A stretch of DNA of 6,792 nt from Bergeyella zoohelcum (GCA_030523905.1 JAUNHO010000051.1:1-6792); one strand, 5' to 3'; shown: positions 1 through 6,266, counted from the first letter of the stretch. Notes: generated by a model not told the origin, from the sequence alone. Numbers and translations are program-made.

Positions 1-1278
1 CTCCCAGCCGATAGCACCAGCACAGGGGAGGTACTCTGGAAAGATATTTTCACCGACCCTATTTTGCAAAAACACATTCAGAAAGCACTAGACAACAACC
101 TTGATGTAAGGATTGCCCTGCAAAGTATCATCTCGGCAGAAGCCTATTTGAAGCAGTCTAAAAATGCGTATTTCCCTACATTGAGCATCAGCCCAGGTTA
201 TACTTTTACCACTTCATCGCTTAATACTCAGTTTGGGCAAATCATCGGTAGAAGAACCTATATCAATCAGTTTGATATAACCACTAGTGTCTCTTGGGAA
301 GCGGATATTTGGGGCAAACTCAAATCTCAAGAAAAATCCCAGTTGGCGAGTTATCTTTCATCAGTAGCAGGGCACAGAGCCGTGAAATCTAGCCTTGTAG
401 CATCGGTGGCATCGGCTTATTATCAGCTTTTAGCATTTGATGAGCAGAAACGAACCATCAGTGAAACCATTGCTTTGAGAAAGAAAAATCTGGAAGTAAC
501 CAAAGCCCTAAAAGAGGCGGGAAGCCTTACCGAAGTGGCGGTACAGCAGAGCGAAGCATTGGTGCATAATGCAGAGGCATCATTGATAGAGATAGAGACC
601 CAAATTCAGTTGGTAGAAAATTCTTTGTCGTTGCTTCAAGGGGTAGCATCGCAAAAAATAGAGCGTTCTACTATGGCACAGCAGACTTTGCCTACGGATT
701 TCAAACTAGGCTATCCTGTGAAATTGTTGGCAAATCGCCCAGATGTGATGCAAGCCGAGTATAATCTCATTCAAACTTATGAACTGACGAACGCCGCAAA
801 GGCTGCCTTTTATCCTAGCCTTACGCTTTCAGGAAGTGGCGGTGTGCAGGGGATTGATATTGATAAATTGTTCTCTACGCAATCTCTATTTGCAAGTGTT
901 GTAGGTGGCTTGGCACAGCCTATTTTCAATAAAAGACAGATACGCACAGCCTATGAAGTGAGTTTGGCAAACAAGGAAACGGCATATCTGAATTTCAGAA
1001 AAACATTGCTAACGGCAGGTAAGGAAGTCTCTGATGCGTTGCGAAATTATAGCGTTCAGGACGAGTTTATTGCCTTAAAAGAAAAGGAGGCTAGAGCGTA
1101 TAGAAAATCGGTGGAATATTCGCAAGAACTGGTGAATTATGGTATGGCTAACTATCTGGAAGTCATCACCGCAAGTGTCAATCACCTCAATGCCGAGCTG
1201 AGCATCGTGAATGCCAAATACAGCAAAATGAATGCTTCGGTACAGCTTTATCAAGCTCTTGGCGGTGGCTGGAAGTAG
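1..1278 (+). CDS. TolC/NodT-type outer-membrane efflux protein, 5' end cut off by the window edge
   Basis: This is the outer-membrane channel of a tripartite (probably RND-type) efflux pump, a periplasm-spanning trimer that works with an adaptor and an inner-membrane pump. The frame is open from base 1, giving 425 visible residues. The TTG at 64 is internal, because the upstream codons encode the family's typical opening pattern (LWKDIFTDP, then L..HI..AL..N.D). Two helical OEP repeats are visible. Other hallmarks are the SWEADIWGKL segment near 295-325, the LLANRPDVMQAE motif at about 724-759 (family form LL.RRPDV..AE), AQPIFN ending at 930, and an LGGGWK C-terminus. The signal peptide, and any lipobox cysteine, lie off the window. 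Adaptor and pump genes are expected upstream on the same strand, but this is inference. The family call is secure; the exported substrate cannot be inferred. Confidence 0.95.
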   Translation, partial: LPADSTSTGEVLWKDIFTDPILQKHIQKALDNNLDVRIALQSIISAEAYLKQSKNAYFPTLSISPGYTFTTSSLNTQFGQIIGRRTYINQFDITTSVSWEADIWGKLKSQEKSQLASYLSSVAGHRAVKSSLVASVASAYYQLLAFDEQKRTISETIALRKKNLEVTKALKEAGSLTEVAVQQSEALVHNAEASLIEIETQIQLVENSLSLLQGVASQKIERSTMAQQTLPTDFKLGYPVKLLANRPDVMQAEYNLIQTYELTNAAKAAFYPSLTLSGSGGVQGIDIDKLFSTQSLFASVVGGLAQPIFNKRQIRTAYEVSLANKETAYLNFRKTLLTAGKEVSDALRNYSVQDEFIALKEKEARAYRKSVEYSQELVNYGMANYLEVITASVNHLNAELSIVNAKYSKMNASVQLYQALGGGWK

Positions 1279-1326
1279 TATTTTTAGGGTGAAATTCTAC
1301 CCAATTTTATTTAAGATTTGATATTA

Positions 1327-1370
1327 TTAACGCTTTCGGAATACTAAATTCTGAAAGCGTTAAATATTTT
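1327..1370 (+). terminator. Rho-independent terminator of the efflux gene
   Basis: A 16-bp stem (1327-1342 with 1348-1363) encloses a 5-base loop and is followed by TATTTT. The only irregular position is G1338 opposite T1352. That is a G-U pair in plus-strand RNA but a C-A mismatch in minus-strand RNA, so the hairpin is best suited to ending the efflux transcript about 50 bases after its stop codon. It may also weakly stop minus-strand transcription leaving the gene that ends at 1436. Confidence 0.85.
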
Positions 1371-1435
1371 ATAACCTATAAAAGTAACTTTCCGTTATTA
1401 ATATAGTTTTATTGCTTGTTTAGGGCTAAAAAACT

Positions 1436-2137
1436 TTACTCTGTTTTAGTTTTCTTTCTTTTCGCTATGAGTTCGTTCGCATCTTTGATGACTTGTAGAA
1501 TGATTTCGGCGAAGTTTTTATATGCTTCCACTTCTTTCATTGCGGTAAGGAAACTCACGAGTTTTACATTGATGAGCTGTAAAAGTGGCTTTTTCAAGGT
1601 GGTTGCCGCTGCTACGCTTCCTGTTTCTGCTAGGGCGGTTTCGTATTTCAATCTTTCATTATGAAAAGCGGTTTGCCTTTCGCGGAGTTCATCTATGGTT
1701 TCTTTTACCTCGGTGAGTTGCTCCACTTTTGGCAGGTTTTCTGCGAGTGAAAAATCCCTAAGCATAGACTCTATATGTGCCGATTCGCTGGCGTAACTCT
1801 CACGCGTGATTTCCACTCCGTAGCGTTTGAAAACCTCTAATAAATCCGTAGCCGAGGCTTTGGTTTGTGGGTTTCTCATCGCCTTGTATCCTTTTAGAAT
1901 AGCGTATAGGTTTCTGATGGTTTCATCTCTGAGTTCATCGGCTTCTTCTAGTTTAGATACGGCAGATTCCTTTTTGATGGCAATAGATAGAGCCGTGGTT
2001 TTCTCTTCAATTTCGGTGAAGAGCGGTTTTAGAAATGCGTCATTGGTAAGGGTGGTTTCCTTTTTGAACAAATCCACCATACGAAGCGAAGTGTCTGCCA
2101 GTTCGCTTACTCGGATTGTTGTTTTTAATCTTTTCAT
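1436..2137 (-). CDS. Helical protein of unknown function, resembling DUF6261
   Basis: A 233-residue protein with no signal peptide and no membrane segment, predicted to be almost wholly alpha-helical and rich in E, K and A. It carries ADELRD (66-71), then a FKRYG helix end (103-107), then ESAHIESMLRDF (118-129), then a heptad-like stretch (about 136-168) and a very basic tail ending KRKKTKTE. This order (a D..RD helix, an A..L...F..YG helix, an E.A.I..ML.DF helix, a long amphipathic helix) matches what I recall of DUF6261, a Bacteroidota family of about 230-240 residues with no assigned function. That match is recalled, not searched. The start is ATG 2137, with an AT-rich leader and no Shine-Dalgarno sequence. 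The gene lies downstream of the restriction genes on the same strand but has its own -7 box. No function is proposed. Confidence 0.8.
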   Translation of the reverse strand: MKRLKTTIRVSELADTSLRMVDLFKKETTLTNDAFLKPLFTEIEEKTTALSIAIKKESAVSKLEEADELRDETIRNLYAILKGYKAMRNPQTKASATDLLEVFKRYGVEITRESYASESAHIESMLRDFSLAENLPKVEQLTEVKETIDELRERQTAFHNERLKYETALAETGSVAAATTLKKPLLQLINVKLVSFLTAMKEVEAYKNFAEIILQVIKDANELIAKRKKTKTE

Positions 2138-2169
2138 ACTCTATATTTTTTAATGATTAATTTATGTTA

Positions 2170-2177
2170 CAAATTTA
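2170..2177 (-). promoter_or_regulatory. Candidate -7 promoter box for the DUF6261-like gene
   Basis: On the minus strand this reads TAAATTTG, a perfect fit to the Bacteroidota TAnnTTTG element, 32 bases before the ATG at 2137. I see no TTG/TTTG at the usual 19-21-base spacing upstream, so the promoter is only half supported. The box also overlaps one copy of the 34-bp direct repeat. Confidence 0.45.
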
Positions 2178-2247
2178 GTTAAATGCTTAGACATTTCTGC
2201 GGTGGTCTTGACTATTTATTCAAATACTCACTCACTTCTGCGGAGGT
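2173..2247 (-). repeat. Imperfect 34-bp direct repeat, two copies
   Basis: Copy A at 2214-2247 and copy B at 2173-2206 match at 26 of 34 positions without gaps, start to start 41 bases apart. Read on the minus strand in matching phase they encode TSAEVSEYLNK and TTAEMSKHLTK. One Ser pair (AGT/TCT) differs at two bases, and one Leu pair is TTG/TTA, so the peptide is better conserved than chance base changes would give. This suggests remnants of related coding sequence rather than a recent DNA duplication. Confidence 0.55.
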
Positions 2248-2271
2248 TTCTATTAAATGATATTTACTCAT
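2212..2271 (-). other. 19-codon mini-ORF overlapping the end of the endonuclease gene
   Basis: An ATG at 2271 lies inside the last codons of the endonuclease gene, in another frame, and opens a 19-codon ORF (MSKYHLIETSAEVSEYLNK) that ends at TAG 2212-2214. The overlapping start would allow translational coupling. The peptide contains copy A of the direct repeat. It may be a very short real gene, the truncated start of a lost gene, or chance. I do not recognise a family and do not call it a protein-coding gene with confidence. Confidence 0.25.
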
Positions 2272-3397
2272 TTGCTATAAAATTATCATAACTATTGAGT
2301 TTTGCTTTGTCTATTTTGTATTTTCCTTCGGCTTCTTTGATGACAACCAAACTATCAAAACCGAGTTCGTTCATTCGTTCAATGGTTAAGAGTTCGCCTT
2401 CTTTTACTTGAAAAACTTTCCGCAAAAGCCAATCGGCAAGGGCTTTGTTGGGGTTAGTCATCAGGGCTTTTGAGTTGTCTTGACAAACTTTTGCCGAAAA
2501 AACTTCGCCTGTGGGGATTTTCAACTCAAAATGCTCATCTCTGGCAGGGAAAAAATTCGGAAATTGCTTGTGAATTTCGGCAGGAATGGGAATATACACT
2601 TCGCCAAAATCCCGTTTTCTGCCCCCTGCGTTCCATTGGTTTAATCCTGATTTTTCAAAAACAAATTTTTGTTTGTTTTTTATTCCATACAACGGCAAAA
2701 TAACATAATTTTCTCCCTTTATATGCTTATCATTTGCTATTTTAAGTTGTTTATTTTCAAACAAATCAAGAAGCAAAGTGTAAGGGTCTTCTAAAATTTC
2801 TATCGGAAGCCTAAACGCATTTTGTGGAATGAAAAATTTCCTAAAAAGTGTGCTTTTTGAGTAGTTGAAACTATAAAAATTGTGTCCGTCTTCAAATTGC
2901 AAACTTGCCGCATTTTGTTTTACTGAATGGATATTGTTAATATCTATTTTGTCGTAATCCGTTTCAAATAAAATAAGTTCGTTGTTTTTTCTTGCAACAA
3001 TATGATAAAGAGAACTTTCAATATTGTATAAACGATTGGCTAAATCAATTCGTTCATTTCGGAACTCGGCTAATTTTATGGCTAATTCTTTCCCCTTAAA
3101 TTCGCTTAAAACTCTTGATAAAGAATTAAATTCAGCCACTTTTTCGGTGCTGTTATTTGATGGGCAAACAAAAGTTTTCAAACCAACCCCCAAAGAATTA
3201 TAATTTGCATCAAAAGCTGTATCAGAACGAGAGAGATTATCCGCATTGAAACTTCTACAAAAGATATTTTCTGCTACACGATAATTGATAAAAGGCACAG
3301 CACTTTCGCTAAAAAGTCCAGACAATTTAGCAACTGCGGAAAGCAATTTAATATAGTTTCCGTTGTTTTCAATATCTATTTGTGCAAATGATTTCAT
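2264..3397 (-). CDS. Type II restriction endonuclease paired with the adjacent C5 methyltransferase
   Basis: A probable cytoplasmic DNA-cleaving enzyme, 377 residues from ATG 3397. Residue numbers here count a possible GTG start one codon earlier (3400). The N-terminal half has E44, then FNADNLSRSDTAFDA with D60/D64, then GVGLKTF with K75. This reads as a PD-(D/E)XK nuclease core (acidic residue, beta-strand, G-L-K), though the usual E/Q before K is replaced. The C-terminal half (about 250-378) has SGLNQWNAGGRKR, EVYIPIP, FP.FFPARDEHFEL, CQDNSKALMTNPN and LADWLLRKVF, which resembles the B3-like DNA-binding domain of BfiI/NgoFVII-type enzymes. No HKD (phospholipase D) motif is present. The reading frame is intact, and the low G+C matches the methyltransferase gene. 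It starts two bases after the methyltransferase stop. The restriction role rests on gene pairing plus these motifs; the recognition sequence is unknown. Confidence 0.82.
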   Translation of the reverse strand: MKSFAQIDIENNGNYIKLLSAVAKLSGLFSESAVPFINYRVAENIFCRSFNADNLSRSDTAFDANYNSLGVGLKTFVCPSNNSTEKVAEFNSLSRVLSEFKGKELAIKLAEFRNERIDLANRLYNIESSLYHIVARKNNELILFETDYDKIDINNIHSVKQNAASLQFEDGHNFYSFNYSKSTLFRKFFIPQNAFRLPIEILEDPYTLLLDLFENKQLKIANDKHIKGENYVILPLYGIKNKQKFVFEKSGLNQWNAGGRKRDFGEVYIPIPAEIHKQFPNFFPARDEHFELKIPTGEVFSAKVCQDNSKALMTNPNKALADWLLRKVFQVKEGELLTIERMNELGFDSLVVIKEAEGKYKIDKAKLNSYDNFIANE

Positions 3398-3399
3398 CA

Positions 3400-4359
3400 C
3401 TACAAAATTTTTAAGATGTTTTCACTTACTTTCTGTATCAAGTTGGTTGTTACGGAATTTCCTGCCTGCATATACAATTTACTATTGGCGATGTTGGGCA
3501 AAATAAAATTTTTCGGATAACCTTGAAAAGAAAAACATTCTCTCGGTGTTAATTTTCTAAATCCGAAATCGTCTTTTATCAGCGGAACATTATGCCCACC
3601 AGTTCCCATATTAGCCGTGAGCGTTGGGCAAACATTACTTTTATTCTCTCTTACATACACTCTACGCCACTGATAAACAGTATCTCTTTTAGTCATCGTT
3701 TTTTCAAATTCCGAATAATATTGATGCGTTTTTGGGTAATAAAACTTGTCGTCTTGCTTTTCGTTATCCAAAAAATCGTGTATGGTTTTGGTGAGTTTTA
3801 CTTTCTCTGGAAATTCAAAATTTTGCCAGTTTTCAACTTGATTAGGGTCAAAAGCCACCACAAAAATCCGTTCTCTATTCTGCGGAATATTGGCGTATTC
3901 CATTGTGTTTAGCACTTTATAGAAAACTTTATAGCCCAAATCTTCCTGCAAAGTGTTGAGAATGACTTTGAAAGTGTTTCCCTTGTCGTGAGAAACGAGA
4001 TTTTTTACATTTTCCAAAAAAACGGCTTTTGGGCGATGGCTTTTAATGATTTCGGCAACATCAAAAAATAAAGTTCCGCGAGTGTCTTCAAAGCCCTTGC
4101 GATGCCCAGCAATGGAAAACGCCTGACACGGAAACCCAGCACAAAGCACATCAAAATTTTGAGGGATTTTACTTTTTGTTTCTTCCAAAGTAATGTCGCC
4201 GTGGGGCATTATGCCGTGGTTGGAAAAATAAGTTTCACAGGCGTGTTTGTCCCATTCGGAGGCGAAAACACACTTTCCGCCCAAACTTGCCAACGCCAAA
4301 TGGAAACCGCCAATCCCAGCAAAAAGGTCTATAAATGTGAAATTTTGTTGCTCAATCAT
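3400..4359 (-). CDS. DNA (cytosine-5)-methyltransferase of a type II restriction-modification system
   Basis: Transfers a methyl group from S-adenosylmethionine to C5 of cytosine within a target site and so protects host DNA from the partner nuclease. Numbering from an upstream TTG (4434, 344 residues), the canonical motifs are in order: I, FIDLFAGIGG (34-43, AdoMet binding); IV, GFPCQAFS (100-107) with catalytic C103; VI, FLENVKNL (139-146); VIII, QNRERIFVVAF (185-195); IX, RKLTPRECFSFQGYP (293-307); X, YMQAGNSV (321-328). The target-recognition region is about 200-290, including YQWRRVYVRENK and a CPTLTANMGTGGHN stretch just before motif IX. I prefer ATG 4359 (319 residues): it puts motif I near residue 9, as is normal, and it lies just after a -7 box at 4377-4384. 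The gene is complete and intact. The target sequence cannot be read from these motifs. Confidence 0.96.
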   Translation of the reverse strand: MIEQQNFTFIDLFAGIGGFHLALASLGGKCVFASEWDKHACETYFSNHGIMPHGDITLEETKSKIPQNFDVLCAGFPCQAFSIAGHRKGFEDTRGTLFFDVAEIIKSHRPKAVFLENVKNLVSHDKGNTFKVILNTLQEDLGYKVFYKVLNTMEYANIPQNRERIFVVAFDPNQVENWQNFEFPEKVKLTKTIHDFLDNEKQDDKFYYPKTHQYYSEFEKTMTKRDTVYQWRRVYVRENKSNVCPTLTANMGTGGHNVPLIKDDFGFRKLTPRECFSFQGYPKNFILPNIANSKLYMQAGNSVTTNLIQKVSENILKIL

Positions 4360-4376
4360 ACTATCTAATATCTCTG

Positions 4377-4384
4377 CAAAGATA
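4377..4384 (-). promoter_or_regulatory. Candidate -7 box of the restriction-modification operon
   Basis: Minus-strand TATCTTTG matches TAnnTTTG exactly. Initiation a few bases downstream would give a leader of only about ten bases before ATG 4359, and would exclude the upstream TTG 4434 start. No convincing -33 TTG was found at the right distance, so confidence is moderate. Confidence 0.5.
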
Positions 4385-4471
4385 CTTTTTTCTAATTTAT
4401 TAGTTTTAGAAATCTGTATTTTTTTGCCATTCAAATTTTCTAATCAAATTTTTGTTTAATGAGTATAACTG

Positions 4472-4506
4472 AAAAAAGTTGCTCCTATTTTTGGAACAAC
4501 TTTTTT
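4472..4506 (-). terminator. Rho-independent terminator of the RNase G gene
   Basis: A 14-bp stem (4472-4485 with 4493-4506) has a 7-base loop and ends in a six-T run in the minus-strand reading, 11 bases after the RNase G stop codon. The one irregular pair (C4482 opposite A4496) becomes a G-U wobble in minus-strand RNA, so the fold is complete only in the direction of RNase G transcription. It insulates RNase G from the restriction-modification genes. Confidence 0.87.
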
Positions 4507-4517
4507 TGGTTTTATTT

Positions 4518-6074
4518 TTAGTTGGAGTAGCCTATTAGCTCTTCCTTTTTTGAGTTATACAGACGGAATTCAAGGTACTTGAAACTATCTCTTGGGATTA
4601 TGCTAATCCATTTTTTGTATTTCAAAAACCATCTTACCTGTATGCTATTAAGCCCTTTGGTAAGGTAGGCCTCCACGAAAGGGTGGGTGTGTAGATAGAG
4701 TTTGCCTTTTTCTTTTTGCATAATGTTTCTGATGGCCTCACTCATTTTTTCTACCACTACGATAGGGGCGAGGATTTCCCCATCGGCATTAGGATTTTCT
4801 TCGGTTGTTTCAATCTGTTTTTCGGGTCTCACACGCTGTCTGGTGATTTGTATTAGCCCGAATTTACTTGGTGGGAGTATTTTATGACGAGCCTTATCGC
4901 GTTGCATTTCTACTTTTAGATGTTCATAGAGTTGCTTACGATGTTCGGCATTGGGCATATCAATAAAATCTACCACGATGATGCCTCCCATATCCCTCAG
5001 ACGGAGTTGGCGAGCGATTTCTGTTGCTGCCATTTTATTCACATTCAGTCCGTGTTCCTTATTGGTAGGGGCAGAGGTGATGTTTGGCCCAGAGTTCACA
5101 TCTATCACATGCAGTGCCTCCGTATGCTCTATTACCAGATATGCTCCCTTGGAACTTGGGATATTCACATGTTTGCCAAAACTTTGTTTTAGCTGTTTTT
5201 CTACATTATAATACTCTAAAAGTGGAATGTGCGAGTCGTAAAACTGAACGATATTCTTGCGTTCAGGGGCGATGACTTCCACATAGTTTCGTATATCGGT
5301 TACCATTTTTTCATCATCACAAATGATGGCTGAAAAATCTTGGTTGAAATTATCTCTTAAAATAGCCGAGGCTTTATCTTCTTCGCTCAGAACCTTTGAA
5401 GGGATTTTCTGCTTTTGGATATTCTTGAAAGTAGATTCCCATTTTTGTACCAGCTGGTTCATATCATTATGAAGTTCTGCTACTTTTTTTCCTTCGGCTA
5501 CGGTGCGTATTATTACGCCAAAGCCCTCGGGTTTTATGCTTTCTATTAAGGTTCTCAGTCGGTCTTTTTCCTCCGAGCTTTTTATTTTTTTAGAGATTGA
5601 AACTTTATTATCAAACGGAATTAAAACCAAAAAACGCCCTGTGAGTGAAATCTGTGTAGAGATTCTCGGTCCTTTGGTAGAGATAGGCTCTTTGGTAATC
5701 TGTATGAGTACTACATCGTCTTTTGCGAGTACTTTATCTACCGTACCATTTTTGTCTATTTCTTTTTGGATTTCAAAGTTTTTCAGGCTATGATTTTGTA
5801 TCCGTTTGGCGAAGGTATCCTTCAAAAATTTTTGATAACTCAAAAAATCGGGACCCAAATCTTGATAATGCAGAAAGGCATCTTTTGTATAGCCTATATC
5901 CACGAAAGCTGCATTGAGATTTGGGGCTAATTTTTTTACTCTACCTAAAAATAAATCACCTACGGTAAACTCATTGTGGTCTTCTTCCTCGTGAAGTTCA
6001 AAGAGCCTGCCGTCTTCAAGCAGTGCCAATTTGGTTCGTTCATCTTCGTATGAGATAATCAGTTCTTTTTTCAT
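4518..6074 (-). CDS. rng: Ribonuclease G (RNase E/G family endoribonuclease)
   Basis: A Mg-dependent 5'-end-sensing endoribonuclease for rRNA maturation and mRNA turnover in the cytoplasm. The 518-residue protein is about the family's usual length. Domains in order: an S1 RNA-binding domain (about 37-130; VGDLFLGRVKKLAPNLNAAFVDIGY, split by a lineage-typical insert), the 5' sensor/RNase H-like region (TKEPISTKGPRIS at 128-140), and the DNase I-like catalytic domain with metal-binding D325 (ALHVIDVNSG) and D369 (GGIIVVDFIDM). TRQRVRP (411-417) follows. The zinc-link CPxC motif normally found just after it is absent (EKQIETTEENPNADGE instead), which I believe is common in Flavobacteriia. The end HTHPFVEAYLTKG...WFLKYKKW is typical of RNase G. 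Start ATG 6074, preceded by a good promoter (6114-6146). It follows the HU-like and small basic genes on the same strand. Confidence 0.96.
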   Translation of the reverse strand: MKKELIISYEDERTKLALLEDGRLFELHEEEDHNEFTVGDLFLGRVKKLAPNLNAAFVDIGYTKDAFLHYQDLGPDFLSYQKFLKDTFAKRIQNHSLKNFEIQKEIDKNGTVDKVLAKDDVVLIQITKEPISTKGPRISTQISLTGRFLVLIPFDNKVSISKKIKSSEEKDRLRTLIESIKPEGFGVIIRTVAEGKKVAELHNDMNQLVQKWESTFKNIQKQKIPSKVLSEEDKASAILRDNFNQDFSAIICDDEKMVTDIRNYVEVIAPERKNIVQFYDSHIPLLEYYNVEKQLKQSFGKHVNIPSSKGAYLVIEHTEALHVIDVNSGPNITSAPTNKEHGLNVNKMAATEIARQLRLRDMGGIIVVDFIDMPNAEHRKQLYEHLKVEMQRDKARHKILPPSKFGLIQITRQRVRPEKQIETTEENPNADGEILAPIVVVEKMSEAIRNIMQKEKGKLYLHTHPFVEAYLTKGLNSIQVRWFLKYKKWISIIPRDSFKYLEFRLYNSKKEELIGYSN

Positions 6075-6113
6075 TGCTCTCAGGTTTTAGGAGTTATTAT
6101 TTAGGTTCAAAAA

Positions 6114-6146
6114 CAAAAATATAGTTAATGAAGATGTTTTCATCAA
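6114..6146 (-). promoter_or_regulatory. Promoter of the RNase G gene
   Basis: In minus-strand reading, a TTG (-33, at 6146-6144) is followed after 20 bases by TATATTTTTG, which contains TATTTTTG (6121-6114), an exact TAnnTTTG box. This is close to the Bacteroidota sigma-A pattern. Initiation would fall about 30-35 bases upstream of the ATG at 6074. The element lies inside the hairpin and T-tract of the preceding gene's terminator. Confidence 0.55.
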
Positions 6147-6152
6147 CTATAT
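6114..6152 (-). terminator. Terminator after the small basic gene
   Basis: A 13-bp stem (6119-6131 with 6140-6152) with an 8-base loop is followed in minus-strand reading by TTTTGTTTTTG. The single irregular pair (A6127 opposite C6144) is a U-G wobble in minus-strand RNA. It starts 21 bases after the stop codon of the 30-residue gene, so it probably ends the HU-like/small-protein transcript, wholly or in part. Confidence 0.7.
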
Positions 6153-6173
6153 TGTACTTTTCACAAAGAAAGA

Positions 6174-6266
6174 CTATTTTTTCTTTTTGTGTCTGTTAGC
6201 TCTTCTTCTTTTCTTTCTTTTGTGAGTCGCTACCTTATGTCTTTTTCTTTTCTTTCCGCTTGGCAT
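6174..6266 (-). CDS. 30-residue, extremely basic conserved protein; ribosome-associated role suspected
   Basis: ATG 6266 to TAG 6174-6176 encodes 30 residues that begin MPSGKKRKRHKVATHKRKKR and continue RRANRHKKKK. Twenty-one residues are Lys, Arg or His and none is acidic. I recall near-identical short proteins (MPSGKKRKRHKVATHKRKKR type) across Bacteroidota, which makes this a real gene despite its length. It lies 54 bases downstream of the HU-like gene on the same strand and is followed by a terminator hairpin at 6119-6152, so it has gene-like boundaries. Such composition is typical of short ribosomal proteins (THX, bL36-like) that fill rRNA grooves. It may correspond to the Bacteroidota-specific ribosomal protein bL38 reported from a Flavobacterium ribosome structure, but I cannot confirm that identity. 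DNA or RNA binding in general remains possible. Confidence 0.82.
   Translation of the reverse strand: MPSGKKRKRHKVATHKRKKRRRANRHKKKK

Noticed and set aside
64..66. TTG as the start of the efflux protein
   Set aside because: The frame is open to base 1 and the upstream codons encode the conserved family N-terminal pattern, so the gene is truncated by the window edge.
1287..1302. Small GGGT/ACCC hairpin just after the efflux stop codon
   Set aside because: Only four to five base pairs; the strong terminator immediately downstream explains transcript ending better.
1416..2153. Plus-strand ORFs opposite the DUF6261-like gene
   Set aside because: Ser/Phe-rich translations are typical of the antisense strand of a Lys/Glu-rich helical gene, and no family features are seen.
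4392..4430. 12-codon ORF (MAKKYRFLKLIN) upstream of the methyltransferase on the minus strand
   Set aside because: It ends before the -7 box at 4377-4384, has no recognisable promoter of its own, and looks like chance in AT-rich DNA.
4102..4459. Plus-strand ORFs opposite the methyltransferase N-terminus
   Set aside because: They are antisense to methyltransferase motifs I-IV, which are unambiguous on the minus strand.
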